A DNA stretch of 64,000 bases, from the NCBI GenBank assembly GCA_964531165.1, contig CAZHEA010000006.1, forward strand, positions 22,296 through 86,295, given 5' to 3'. Positions within the stretch are counted from its first letter, which is position 1. The number at the start of each line of letters is the position of its first letter. Positions 18,363-27,204 of this stretch are shown piece after piece. The position numbers and the translations under genes were made by a program. The DNA is from SZUA-229 sp964531165 (GTDB taxonomy: Bacteria > Pseudomonadota > Gammaproteobacteria > SZUA-229). Under the pieces are notes generated by a model, which was not told the DNA's origin, did not search any database, and was given only the letters and a program-made list of their open reading frames with translations.

Positions 18363-19589
18363 CTACACAACAGAGCCCATTTTGAAGATTGGAAGGTACA
18401 TTGCTACCACTAGCCCACCAACAACAATCGCAAGGAAAACCATAATGGCGGGTTCCAGCAATGCAGTTAAGTTATCGACAGCTGCATCAACCTGTTCTTC
18501 AAAATAATCGGCAACTTTACTTAGCATTTCATCGAGGGCACCTGACTCTTCACCAATGGCAACCATTTGTATCACCATATTGGGGAATAGTTCAGGGAAT
18601 TGAGAAAGGCTGGACTGTAACTGTGAGCCGGAAGATATATCATCTTTAACCTGGAGAATGGCTCTTTTGTAAACACTATTTCCAGATGCACCCGCAACTG
18701 AATCCATGGCTTCAACGAGTGGAACACCGGCGGCAAACATAGTTGCCAGTGTGCGAGAAAATCTGGCGACAGATGATTTCATTGTCAGATCGCCGATAAC
18801 GGGCAGTTTGAGCATAACCCGGTCAAGCCAGTCACGAAATTTTGCAGAGCGTTTGTATGAATTGCTAATACCGATAACTGAGGCGATTATTGTGCCAATA
18901 ATAAAATACCACTGATCAATAAAAGCATCTGAAATACGTACAACAAATGCCGTAAAGGCTGGTAGATCTGCACCAAAGTCTTTAAACATATCAGCAAAAA
19001 TAGGCACCACATAGAGTAATAGAATTGCGGTAACAATAAATGCAACTGCCATAACACTTAGTGGATAAGTTAAAGCGCCTTTTATTTTCTTTTTAAGTGC
19101 TTCGGTTTTCTCTTTATAGGTTGCAACTTTTTCAAGTAACGTCTCGAGTGCACCGGACTGTTCGCCGGCCTCAACTAAATTACAGAATAAATCATCAAAA
19201 TGAAGAGGGTGGCTTTTTAATGCCTGAGCAAAAGTCCCGCCGGCTTCTACTTCGCCTTTAATGGCAAAAATTAATTCGGCCATATTGGGGTTACTGTGAC
19301 CCTGGCCAACAATATCAAAAGACTGTACCAGAGGTACGCCGGCTTTCATCATCGTTGCCATTTGACGACTAAACACAGCAATATCAGCTGCGACGATTGG
19401 TTTACCGCCGCTACCAAATAATGGCTTGGCTTTTTTTCTGACTTTCTTAGGTAATATGCCCTGACGACGTAATTCGGCTTTTACCATATCAGCATTATTT
19501 GAAGTGGTAGAGCCCTTTAGCTTTTTACCATCTCGGGTGACGCCTTCCCAGAGGAATGTATCTTTTTTTAATTTTTTTTGTTTTGCCAT
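18363..19589 (-). CDS. pilC: PilC, type IV pilus inner-membrane platform protein
   Basis: Polytopic GspF-type protein on which the PilB/PilT motors act. Two repeated GspF domains are visible, each with an ARFSRQM/ARFSRTLATMF-like start and a GEESGALDEML or GEQSGALETLL segment (cytoplasmic helices) followed by paired hydrophobic segments. 408 residues is typical. It lies three bases after pilB and three before pilD. Confidence 0.96.
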   Translation of the reverse strand: MAKQKKLKKDTFLWEGVTRDGKKLKGSTTSNNADMVKAELRRQGILPKKVRKKAKPLFGSGGKPIVAADIAVFSRQMATMMKAGVPLVQSFDIVGQGHSNPNMAELIFAIKGEVEAGGTFAQALKSHPLHFDDLFCNLVEAGEQSGALETLLEKVATYKEKTEALKKKIKGALTYPLSVMAVAFIVTAILLLYVVPIFADMFKDFGADLPAFTAFVVRISDAFIDQWYFIIGTIIASVIGISNSYKRSAKFRDWLDRVMLKLPVIGDLTMKSSVARFSRTLATMFAAGVPLVEAMDSVAGASGNSVYKRAILQVKDDISSGSQLQSSLSQFPELFPNMVIQMVAIGEESGALDEMLSKVADYFEEQVDAAVDNLTALLEPAIMVFLAIVVGGLVVAMYLPIFKMGSVV

Positions 19590-19592
19590 TGA

Positions 19593-21290
19593 TTAGTCCT
19601 TGGTCACCCTGTTAATTTCTTCGAGGCTGGTTACGCCACTTTTTGTTTTTGTCAGTGCTGATTTGCGTAAATCAGGAATGCCTTCTTTTCTTGCCTGGTC
19701 AGCAATGTCAATGGCATTGCCACCGGACATAATTATTCGGCCAATTTCATCACTAATCGGTAATACCTGATAAATACCAACGCGGCCTTTATAACCTTTG
19801 TCGCACATATCGCAACCAACCGCTTTATAGAGTTTCAGGCCGTCACTAATATCTTCTTCGGTATAGCCTTCTTCGAGCAGTGCTTCTTTAGGAATATCAT
19901 CTTCGACTTTGCAATTTTCGCATAGTCGACGAGCCAGTCGTTGGGCAATAATTAAATTAACAGCAGAGGCAATATTAAAGGGAGGGACACCCATGTTGAC
20001 CAGACGAGAGAGTGTTTGTGGGGCATCGTTTGTGTGTAAAGTGGACATAACCATATGACCGGTCTGCGCCGCTTTTACTGCAATTTCGGCAGTTTCCAGG
20101 TCGCGTATTTCTCCCACCATTATGATGTCCGGGTCCTGTCTGAGGAAGGCTTTTAATGCCGCTGAGAAATCCAGACCAACTTTAGTGTTTACATTAACCT
20201 GATTGATACCCTCGAGATTTATTTCTACCGGGTCTTCTGCAGTTGAAATATTTGTGTCTTCGGTATTTAAAATATTCAACCCGGTATAGAGGGAAACGGT
20301 TTTTCCGCTTCCGGTTGGTCCTGTAACCAGAATCATGCCATAAGGGTTAGCCAGCGCATTCATATATAATTCTTTCTGATCTGGCTCGTAGCCTAGTGCA
20401 TCAATACCAAGTGATGCGCTGGATGGATCAAGAATACGCAGTACGATTTTTTCGCCAAATAAAGTCGGGCAGGTATTCACTCGAAAATCAATGGCTTTAT
20501 TCTTGGATATGCGCATTTTTATGCGCCCATCCTGAGGGACTCGTCTTTCAGCTGTGTCCATTCGGGACATAACTTTGATACGTGCTGATAAACGCCCGGC
20601 CATGGCAATGGGCGGCGATGCCACTTCTCTTAAAACGCCATCGATGCGTAGACGCACGCGAAAACGTTTTTCATAGGGTTCGAAGTGAATATCGGATGCG
20701 CCTTTTTTAATGGCATCCAGTAAAACTTTATTAACAAAGCGCACAACCGGTGTGTCATCTGCGCCGGATGCATCATCATCTGTATTTTTTTCGGCTTCGG
20801 TATCTTCAAAGTCCAGCTCATCTAGATCCTCGTCCATCAGATCTGACATGCTGCTATCTTCAGCTGCATTCAGGAGTTTTTCTACGGCTTTGCTCAGCTT
20901 GTCATATTCAACCAGAATGGCTTCTGTATTAATGCCGGTCTGAAATTTAATTTCATCGGTTACGGTTAAATTAGTGGGGTCTGATATTGCGATATAGAGT
21001 CTGTTACCGCGGCGGTATAGAGGTAGAGCATGGTGTTTTTTAATCAGCTTGTCATCAACAAGACTGTTAGGAATACATTCTGTATCGATGCTATCAAGAT
21101 CGAAAATGGGTAAGCCGAATTCCTGTGAGCCGGTAACGGCAATGGTTTTGGAATCAATTAACTTATTTTCAACCAGAAACTGACTAATCGGTATTTTTTT
21201 CTGACTGGAATCAGTTTGTGCGCTAATTGCCTTTTCTTCAGAAATATGTCCGTTTAGAACCAGTTTATTAAGTAAACCGCCTAGTTTCAT
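19593..21290 (-). CDS. pilB: PilB, type IV pilus extension ATPase
   Basis: Hexameric cytoplasmic ATPase that powers pilus extension. An N-terminal MshEN/N1 domain (residues 1-145) and an acidic linker (about 145-180) precede the ATPase with Walker A GPTGSGKT (324-331), the Asp box DPVEINLEGINQ, Walker B-type DPDIIMVGEIRD and the His box STLHTNDAPQTL. The C-terminal four-cysteine zinc site is CENC...CDMC. 565 residues is standard. The ribosome site AGAAG lies inside a hairpin just upstream of the start (21296-21348). Confidence 0.96.
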   Translation of the reverse strand: MKLGGLLNKLVLNGHISEEKAISAQTDSSQKKIPISQFLVENKLIDSKTIAVTGSQEFGLPIFDLDSIDTECIPNSLVDDKLIKKHHALPLYRRGNRLYIAISDPTNLTVTDEIKFQTGINTEAILVEYDKLSKAVEKLLNAAEDSSMSDLMDEDLDELDFEDTEAEKNTDDDASGADDTPVVRFVNKVLLDAIKKGASDIHFEPYEKRFRVRLRIDGVLREVASPPIAMAGRLSARIKVMSRMDTAERRVPQDGRIKMRISKNKAIDFRVNTCPTLFGEKIVLRILDPSSASLGIDALGYEPDQKELYMNALANPYGMILVTGPTGSGKTVSLYTGLNILNTEDTNISTAEDPVEINLEGINQVNVNTKVGLDFSAALKAFLRQDPDIIMVGEIRDLETAEIAVKAAQTGHMVMSTLHTNDAPQTLSRLVNMGVPPFNIASAVNLIIAQRLARRLCENCKVEDDIPKEALLEEGYTEEDISDGLKLYKAVGCDMCDKGYKGRVGIYQVLPISDEIGRIIMSGGNAIDIADQARKEGIPDLRKSALTKTKSGVTSLEEINRVTKD

Positions 21291-21295
21291 ATAGT

Positions 21296-21348
21296 TTAGC
21301 TTCTGTTTATAAGTTACTGTAATAATAACTTATTCTAGCAGAAGCTAA
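21296..21348 (-). promoter_or_regulatory. Hairpin enclosing the pilB ribosome-binding site
   Basis: TTAGCTTCTG (21296-21305) pairs with CAGAAGCTAA (21339-21348), and inside it ATAAGTTA (21309-21316) pairs with TAACTTAT (21326-21333), giving 18 paired positions around a 9-base loop. On the pilB mRNA the AGAAG that serves as ribosome site is in the 3' strand of the outer stem, six or more bases from the ATG. It may limit pilB translation; the control itself is inference. Confidence 0.6.
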
Positions 21349-21584
21349 CCCTTCGCACAGAAACAATTTTGTGAAATACCTATCGCTAATATGAGATTTT
21401 AACAATTACTTAATATATTACTTATAAAACGCGTAAGTTTGTGTCACTCAGCAATATGTAGCAGAAAAATAGTCAGGTCGTGGCATCTTCAGGCTTATTC
21501 GTTCGCCTGGTATCGGGCTTAATTTAGAAATATAGCGCATTAAATTATATTTAATTAAATTAAGTCCAAACTAAGTGAAAATGT

Positions 21585-22115
21585 TTACTTACATTCAGAA
21601 ACCGAATAGCGGGGTGGAACACCATTAGCGGGTGCAGTTAAAACACCACCATAGCCGCGAGCGGTTGCTGTTGTATTTGCGGAAGATGCACAGGCCCAGT
21701 CAATATTACCGGTTAATCCTGCAACTAGAGCAGTAGGAGTTGCTCCGCCTACAATAATTATGGGAGAAAATATAATCTCGTTGGCTCCTGCCAGCTGAGG
21801 TAAGCCATTAATAGTAGTATCATAAGTTACGGTGATAACACCCGTATTAGCAATGGCTATATTAGTGACGAACTTTGTTCGAGTAAAATTAGGTGCATTA
21901 AACTCAATAGCTGAAGACGCGACACCCACCATATCATTAGACATATATCCCGTTAATACGCTGCTCTTTGCACTGGCAGCCAGAATTATGCCTTCAGATA
22001 CTTTTGCTCGAACCGTATAGTCTTGATATGCGGGTATTGCTATAGCAGCTAAAATTCCGATGATTGCTACAACAATCATTAATTCAATTAGTGTAAAGCC
22101 TTTAATGTTTTTCAT
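21585..22115 (-). CDS. Type IV major pilin, distal tandem copy
   Basis: Type IVa pilin of 176 residues. A five-residue basic leader (MKNIKG) is cleaved before F in GFTLIELMIVVAIIGIL, with Glu5 of the mature protein present; the hydrophobic alpha1 helix is followed by a globular domain ending in a Cys loop (DWACASS...SECK). It is highly similar to the copy at 22234-22764 along its whole length, which shows a tandem duplication. Its ribosome site is weak (GGTGG) and a terminator separates it from the upstream copy, so it is probably expressed less, or only by read-through. Confidence 0.93.
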   Translation of the reverse strand: MKNIKGFTLIELMIVVAIIGILAAIAIPAYQDYTVRAKVSEGIILAASAKSSVLTGYMSNDMVGVASSAIEFNAPNFTRTKFVTNIAIANTGVITVTYDTTINGLPQLAGANEIIFSPIIIVGGATPTALVAGLTGNIDWACASSANTTATARGYGGVLTAPANGVPPRYSVSECK

Positions 22116-22171
22116 GCCGCACCACCGTAATTCAAAAATAGATTATTCAAAGGAGTCTTTTTAGTTTAAAA

Positions 22172-22202
22172 AAAAGCCCGCAGATTTTAGTTGCGGGCTT
22201 TT
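22172..22202 (-). terminator. Intrinsic terminator after the proximal pilin
   Basis: AAAAGCCCGCA (22172-22182) pairs with TGCGGGCTTTT (22192-22202) around a 9-base loop. Read on the minus strand it ends in a run of T, the normal form for a terminator of the pilin gene at 22234-22764. It lies between the two pilin copies. Confidence 0.88.
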
Positions 22203-22233
22203 CATTTATCTCTTCTATCCTAAGTGATCCGGA

Positions 22234-22764
22234 TTATTTGCACTCAGAAGGAGAGTAACGTGCAATTACACCAGCGCCTGGGTCAGTATTAACACCGTTA
22301 TAGCCACGAGCTGTTGCAGTTGTTTCTGATGCACCGGCACAAGCCCAGTCAATATTACCTGTCAGACCAGATGCTAAAGCGGTAGCTGTACCTGCTACAT
22401 TAATGATCGGTGATAAAGTGATTTGATTGGCACCTGCTAACTGAGGCAAACCATTTGCAGTTGCATCATAAGTGATAGTGATAACACCCGTGTTAGCAAC
22501 AGCTATATCGGTTACAAACTTAGTTCTAGTGAAGTTTGGCGCGTTAAATTCTGTTGCACCAGCGGTTACACCCACGATATCGTTTGAATAATAACCATCT
22601 GTTACCGTAACTTTTGCTGCTGAAGCCAGAACCAGGCCTTCCGTTACTTTTGAACGTACTGTGTAATCCTGGTAAGCAGGAATTGCAATGGCTGCCAGAA
22701 TACCGATGATTGCCACAACAATCATTAATTCAATTAAAGTAAAACCGTGTTGGATTTTTTTCAT
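22234..22764 (-). CDS. pilA: Type IV major pilin, proximal copy (PilA)
   Basis: Main pilin candidate, 176 residues. The leader MKKIQHG precedes FTLIELMIVVAIIGILAA; mature Glu5 is conserved, and the C-terminal disulfide loop runs from DWACAG to SECK. It has a good ribosome site (GGAG), a sigma-54 promoter at 22842-22858 and a strong terminator, whereas the second copy downstream lacks these. PilD would process it and PilB/PilC would assemble it. Regulation by the neighbouring PilS/PilR pair is the natural reading. Confidence 0.95.
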   Translation of the reverse strand: MKKIQHGFTLIELMIVVAIIGILAAIAIPAYQDYTVRSKVTEGLVLASAAKVTVTDGYYSNDIVGVTAGATEFNAPNFTRTKFVTDIAVANTGVITITYDATANGLPQLAGANQITLSPIINVAGTATALASGLTGNIDWACAGASETTATARGYNGVNTDPGAGVIARYSPSECK

Positions 22765-22841
22765 GGATGTTCTCCGTTAGTTTTTCAGATGGTCAATTAC
22801 CAGCTGAATGAAAATAGCCTATAAAGCTTGTAGAGGTATGT

Positions 22842-22858
22842 AGCAGTTGCCGTGCCAA
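22842..22858 (-). promoter_or_regulatory. Sigma-54 promoter of the proximal pilin
   Basis: On the minus strand the sequence TTGGCACGGCAACTGCT has the -24 GG and -12 GC separated by exactly ten bases, close to the TGGCAC-n5-TTGC consensus. Transcription would start near 22831, leaving a leader of roughly 65 bases before the pilin ATG. Confidence 0.85.
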
Positions 22859-22932
22859 AGTTTTGTTTTTTAAAAAAATCAAATAAAATCAATGGTGTAT
22901 GAGTTATCGAATGATTTATTAATGGTGTAAAA

Positions 22933-22971
22933 ATGTGACAATTTATCTTCTAATTGTCACAATGTGACAAT
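22933..22971. promoter_or_regulatory. Probable PilR enhancer sites
   Basis: A perfect 19-bp palindrome ATTGTCACAATGTGACAAT occupies 22953-22971, and a third half-site ATGTGACAAT starts at 22933. They lie about 75-115 bases upstream of the sigma-54 -24 element, a usual place for an NtrC-type activator. PilR is encoded immediately upstream (start of the gene end at 23027). Confidence 0.65.
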
Positions 22972-23026
22972 TTTGTTTGTTTGTGTCGGTAATTTTGAAG
23001 GCAAACATTAAGTTTGGGCGGCGGGA

Positions 23027-24418
23027 TTATTCGATATTGAGCTTCTGTAGCCGGTAGCGCAGTTGTCTTAAGCTCAGTCCTAACTCTTTTGCAGCAGCTG
23101 TTTTATTCCAGCGGTGTTTTTCCAGTGCCAGAATAATGCTGTTTTTTTCCTGTTCAGCCAAATTAGCCCCGGCGGCATGATTTGTGTCTGCGGGGCTTGT
23201 GGCATTAACAGGCGGACTTGTATGCTGATGATTGGTTGTGGGTGGTTTTTCCGGTAGATGCAGGTCTTCAATCTGGATGCAGCTATCCTCAGCCAGAGTA
23301 ATGGCTCGCTGCAGAATGTTTTCCAGCTCACGAATATTGCCTGGAAATGCATAGTCTTTCAGTAGTGCTTCAGCCTGGGGGCTGATAGATGGCGGTGTGT
23401 TAGCATCAGCTTCGTTATAGTTTTCTGTGTTCAGTTTATTTAATAAAAAATCTATTAAAAGAGGAATATCTTCTGTGCGTTCTCTGAGCGGCGGAATTTC
23501 AAGTTCGATGACATTGATTCTATAATAGAGATCTTCTCTGAATGCGCCCTGGTTAACCAGATCATTCAGATCTTTGTGGCTGGCGCTGAGAATGCGCACA
23601 TCGATTTTCTGCTCCTGATGTTCACCAATGGCGCGTATGGACTTTTCCTGTATGGAGCGAAGTAGCTTTACCTGCATATTCAGGGGCAGGTCGGCTACTT
23701 CGTCTAAAAAGAGGGTACCGCCGTTGGCGGCCATAAATAAGCCGATTTTGTCATGACTGGCACCGGTAAAACTCCCTTTTTTATGGCCAAAGAATTCGCT
23801 TTCCATTAATTCACCGGGAATCGCGCCACAGTTTACCGGTACAAACGGCTGACTGGAGCGTGCGCCGAGCTCGTGAATCATTTTAGCGGCCAGCTCTTTG
23901 CCACTGCCGGATTCGCCATGAATAAATACCGGCGCCTGGCTACGTGCCAGTTTATTGAGTTTGTTGCGCAAGGTTATGACAGCAGGTGAATTGCCGAGTA
24001 TTTTGGTTGAGTTAGCAGCGGCTGGCACATCGGTATTGTTTTTTGGTAATTGCATTGCACTGGTGACTAATCGACGTAATACCTGCAAATCAACCGGTTT
24101 AGAGACGAAGTCAAAAGCACCGGCTTTGAGGGCTTTTACGGCAGATTCTATATTGCCGTAAGCCGTAATAACCGCAACCGGTATGCTGGAATAGTGTTGT
24201 TGAATATGCGATACCAGTTCAATGCCATTACCGTCTGGCAGATTCATATCGGTCAGGCAAAGATCAAAGTTTGAATTTTTCAGGCGCAGCTTGGCATCGC
24301 TGAGTGTCAGGGCCGATTCTGTCGTGAACCCCATCCTATTCAGGGTGATCTCGACGAGTTGGCAGATGTCAGGTTCATCGTCAACGATGAGTGCATGGTT
24401 AATCGATTGGTTTTCCAC
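23027..24418 (-). CDS. pilR: PilR, NtrC-type sigma-54 response regulator
   Basis: Activator of sigma-54 pilin transcription. The receiver domain (1-120) has the phospho-acceptor in LCLTDMNLPDG; the AAA+ domain has GESGSGKE, the sigma-54 contact loop written GSFTGAS and DEVADLPLNMQ; the C-terminal Fis-type helix-turn-helix is KTAAAKELGLSLRQLRYRL. 463 residues is normal. Unlike the usual pilS-pilR operon, an opposite-strand gene (24507-25280) lies between this gene and pilS, so pilR must have its own promoter in 24419-24506 or rely on long read-through. Confidence 0.94.
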   Translation of the reverse strand: MENQSINHALIVDDEPDICQLVEITLNRMGFTTESALTLSDAKLRLKNSNFDLCLTDMNLPDGNGIELVSHIQQHYSSIPVAVITAYGNIESAVKALKAGAFDFVSKPVDLQVLRRLVTSAMQLPKNNTDVPAAANSTKILGNSPAVITLRNKLNKLARSQAPVFIHGESGSGKELAAKMIHELGARSSQPFVPVNCGAIPGELMESEFFGHKKGSFTGASHDKIGLFMAANGGTLFLDEVADLPLNMQVKLLRSIQEKSIRAIGEHQEQKIDVRILSASHKDLNDLVNQGAFREDLYYRINVIELEIPPLRERTEDIPLLIDFLLNKLNTENYNEADANTPPSISPQAEALLKDYAFPGNIRELENILQRAITLAEDSCIQIEDLHLPEKPPTTNHQHTSPPVNATSPADTNHAAGANLAEQEKNSIILALEKHRWNKTAAAKELGLSLRQLRYRLQKLNIE

Positions 24419-24424
24419 AATTAT

Positions 24425-24461
24425 AGTTTATACTTCAAATAAAATTTTGTTAGTTTATACT
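24425..24461. repeat. Direct repeat in the pilR-tfpZ divergent promoter region
   Basis: AGTTTATACT occurs twice, at 24425-24434 and 24452-24461, 27 bases apart, in the short region between the pilR start and the opposite-strand gene. It may be part of two similar promoters or an operator. Confidence 0.4.
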
Positions 24462-24506
24462 CTGTTTAAAGATAGTACATTATTTCTTAAAGTTAAGGTA
24501 AGTGAT

Positions 24507-25280
24507 TTGATTACAAGATTTAAAGTGGCCGCATTACATCTGCTCTTCAGTGGTATTGTTGTTGGCCTGGCGATGTCAGTTGTTTATTTTATCTGGTATC
24601 CCTATCCTTATTATATCTTCCACTCTACTATCAGTGCGACCAAGCTGGTGGTGATGGTTGATCTCATCATTGGCCCGTTGTTGACCTTTGTCGTGTTTAA
24701 TGTGGCCAAGTCAGCTAAAGAACTAACACTGGATTTAATGATCATTATTCTGGTGCAAATATCTGCCCTGTCATGGGGAATGTATGTAACTCATTCAGTG
24801 AGACCCATTTTTTCTGTTTATTTTGATGGAGAAATAAACTCAATATCAGCAGTCAGTATTGATAACAGTGGCTTTGATAAATCGATTCATGTTCCGGGTG
24901 TGTTTTCCCCGCTTTTACCGGTATATATAAAACCTTTCAGCCGTGATGAATATCGTTCAGAAATATTGAAAATGATGCGAGGTCAGGAGATGGGCACGGT
25001 ATTGCAAACCAGGCTTTATCGTACTGTTGATGATGCAGCTAAAAAAGATATGCGTTCCAGAAGTTTAACGGAAGAACAGTTGACGAGAACTGAGAAAAAC
25101 AAGGAAAAGTTAAATGCGTATTTAGAGGCGAACAAACTTAAGTTTGCAGATGTGCTTTATTTTCCAGTTAGTGCAGGCCCGTATTCGGGGGTAGCTATAG
25201 TCGATAAAAGCACATTAAAAATTATTGATCACATAGAGATGTATGTTAAAAATACCTCTGATTATATAGATTCACGCTAA
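24507..25280 (+). CDS. TfpX/TfpZ-type type IV pilin accessory protein
   Basis: Resembles the TfpX/TfpZ (FimB-like) accessory proteins that stabilise or modulate particular pilins. The N-terminus ITRFKVAALHLLFSGIVVG, YFIWYPYPYYIF and VDLIIGPLLTFVVFN follow the family pattern, with three predicted membrane segments and a soluble C-terminal domain. The frame is open far upstream through pilR, but the family N-terminus begins at TTG 24507, preceded by AAGG. About 257 residues. It is convergent with pilS (stops about 20 bases apart) and divergent from pilR. Confidence 0.82.
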   Translation: MITRFKVAALHLLFSGIVVGLAMSVVYFIWYPYPYYIFHSTISATKLVVMVDLIIGPLLTFVVFNVAKSAKELTLDLMIIILVQISALSWGMYVTHSVRPIFSVYFDGEINSISAVSIDNSGFDKSIHVPGVFSPLLPVYIKPFSRDEYRSEILKMMRGQEMGTVLQTRLYRTVDDAAKKDMRSRSLTEEQLTRTEKNKEKLNAYLEANKLKFADVLYFPVSAGPYSGVAIVDKSTLKIIDHIEMYVKNTSDYIDSR

Positions 25281-25299
25281 TAATATTCGCCAATATCTA

Positions 25300-26859
25300 T
25301 TATTGCGGTGCAATTAAAAAGTGAATTCTAAAACAGCTGCCACTTTGTTCATTGTTAAGGTAGCGTATTCGTCCTCGATTAGATTCAATGATTTCCCGGC
25401 TGATATAAAGGCCGAGTCCTGTACCCTGTGGATTAGTGGTATAGAAAGGGTCAAAAATTTGCTGGGCGATTTTCTGGGGAATACCCTCGCCGTTATCAAT
25501 TACATCAAGATATGGCTGTTCGTATGTTTCATCATAACCACAATGAATTTTAATGTTAACTTTCTCATGTGGTAAATGACTATGGTTGATAGCGTTAGAG
25601 CATAAGTTGCACATCACCTGATGCAGGTGGCTGGAGTCAAACAGCACGAATATGTTTTTATCTAATGTTTCAAGGCTTAGTTGTTCGGCCTGTAAGTTGT
25701 TGCTCTGTAAGAACTCATCGCAGAAGTTTTTCAACCAGGTATTTAATTCGATGGTTTCGGCATTACCTTTTTTGGAGCGGGATAGCTCTAAAACATTTTC
25801 TACAATTTTATCCAGTCGTTGAACCTGAGTGGTAATAATACCGGTGAGTTTTTTATCGGCACTATCAAGCTCGGACTCCTGTAATAATTGTGCAGCATGA
25901 TTAATGGCGCTTAGTGGATTACGTATTTCATGAGCAATGCTGGCGGTAAGTCGTCCCAGTGCGGCGAGCTTAATTTGTTGAAAGCGCTGATTGAGCTGGG
26001 TGGCATCTTCTAAAAATATTAAGGTATCACCGGTACGTTGCAGTTTGCGAAACCCCGGTTGAATATCCGGTAAACCATGAGCCTGAGGAATGGCTTTATG
26101 CTGCATATTGGGTTGATCCTGCCATTCTAAAAATCGAAAATCCAGGGCCGGTAATATGTTTTCCAGTAGCGGACTATTCTGTAAGGACAAGTTTCCCAGT
26201 AGTGCTTCAGCCGAACTGTTTGACATGCGAATATGGCCATCATTATCCACTACAATAATGCCGGTGCGCATGTTCTGAATTATATCTTCATTAAGAATTT
26301 CCAGACTTTGAATGTCGGCTTCACGCTCAATTGCCAGTTTTTCAGATTCATGTGCGCGTTTAGCCAGAATGGATGCCAGGAAGCTGGTGCCAAAAAATAC
26401 CAGCCCTAGTAAACCGGCTCGAGAGTATTCGGATGCGTCACTGACGCCCTGCGACATGCTATATGTCTGTTCTCCAAGCACCGCGATAGCCGCCAGTGAT
26501 GCGAATAGAAAAGAATAGCGATCACGTAAAAAAGTGCCGGTGGCGGTCACATTGATAATCAGTAAAACACTCAGCGAGCTACTGAGCCCGCCGCTATAAT
26601 GAGACAGCATGCTGATCAGAATAATATCACTGGCATTACTGAGAATAACCTGTGTTTCAAATGAGGGTGTATTTTTAAAACCGATGAAAATGTAGATCAG
26701 GCTACTGACCAGTAAGGTCAGTGAAGTGGCGAGAAAAATTTCGGTATCCTGATTTCCCAGAAAACTCATCCACTCACTTTGATAAAAGGCCGCTAACAGG
26801 CCAAGTGATAGAATGAAGCGATAAATATTGAGCTGGTGCAGGGGTTTCCATGTCAGCAT
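25300..26859 (-). CDS. pilS: PilS, sensor histidine kinase
   Basis: Sensor of the pilin regulatory pair. The N-terminal 190 residues hold several hydrophobic segments (about six), as in PilS; a PAS-like region follows (NMRTGIIVVDNDGHIRMSN), then the H-box IAHEIRNPLSAINHA, an N-box, and the ATP lid DNGEGIPQKIAQQIFDPFY with GTGLGLYISREII. The partner PilR is encoded on the same strand but about 880 bases away, beyond the opposite-strand TfpZ-like gene. Confidence 0.93.
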   Translation of the reverse strand: MLTWKPLHQLNIYRFILSLGLLAAFYQSEWMSFLGNQDTEIFLATSLTLLVSSLIYIFIGFKNTPSFETQVILSNASDIILISMLSHYSGGLSSSLSVLLIINVTATGTFLRDRYSFLFASLAAIAVLGEQTYSMSQGVSDASEYSRAGLLGLVFFGTSFLASILAKRAHESEKLAIEREADIQSLEILNEDIIQNMRTGIIVVDNDGHIRMSNSSAEALLGNLSLQNSPLLENILPALDFRFLEWQDQPNMQHKAIPQAHGLPDIQPGFRKLQRTGDTLIFLEDATQLNQRFQQIKLAALGRLTASIAHEIRNPLSAINHAAQLLQESELDSADKKLTGIITTQVQRLDKIVENVLELSRSKKGNAETIELNTWLKNFCDEFLQSNNLQAEQLSLETLDKNIFVLFDSSHLHQVMCNLCSNAINHSHLPHEKVNIKIHCGYDETYEQPYLDVIDNGEGIPQKIAQQIFDPFYTTNPQGTGLGLYISREIIESNRGRIRYLNNEQSGSCFRIHFLIAPQ

Positions 26860-26908
26860 AACGACAGACTCTGTGGCAGTGAGATTAGCGGATTGCCGGC
26901 AGGGCTAT

Positions 26909-27136
26909 TCAAGAGGCTTGATTCCAGTCATCCAGATGTTGCGTACTGCAGAAAGCCTTATCATCTTTAAATATAGCGTCTTCCCGTGGAATATAGGTTT
27001 GACAGTGCAGGCACTGCACCGTGTCATTATGCGTTATGGGCTCTTTTGGGGCCGGCTTTTTCATACGCTGAGTTATGGTGCGGGCGATTATTAAAATAAC
27101 AATCACGAAAATAATAGTTAAAACACTTTTAAACAT
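26909..27136 (-). CDS. PP0621-family small protein
   Basis: 75 residues: an N-terminal hydrophobic segment (TIIFVIVILIIARTI), then a small domain VQCLHCQTYIPREDA and AFCSTQHLDDW with two or three cysteines that may bind zinc. This layout matches the PP0621 family of small proteins often found beside pilS. The function is unknown. Confidence 0.75.
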   Translation of the reverse strand: MFKSVLTIIFVIVILIIARTITQRMKKPAPKEPITHNDTVQCLHCQTYIPREDAIFKDDKAFCSTQHLDDWNQAS

Positions 27137-27204
27137 GTGCGGTTACAGCCCCTATGTCTGATAAAATGATGCAATTGAAACTATTCTAAACTAAAACAGA
27201 CATT

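Noticed and set aside
21349..21584. Possible riboswitch or small RNA between pilB and the distal pilin
   Set aside because: A weak CAGGC/GCCTG hairpin (21490-21509) is visible, but I could not match it to a known riboswitch and there is no clear terminator.
24222..24506. N-terminal extension of the TfpZ-like frame
   Set aside because: It runs antisense to the pilR receiver domain, and the family N-terminus begins at 24507.
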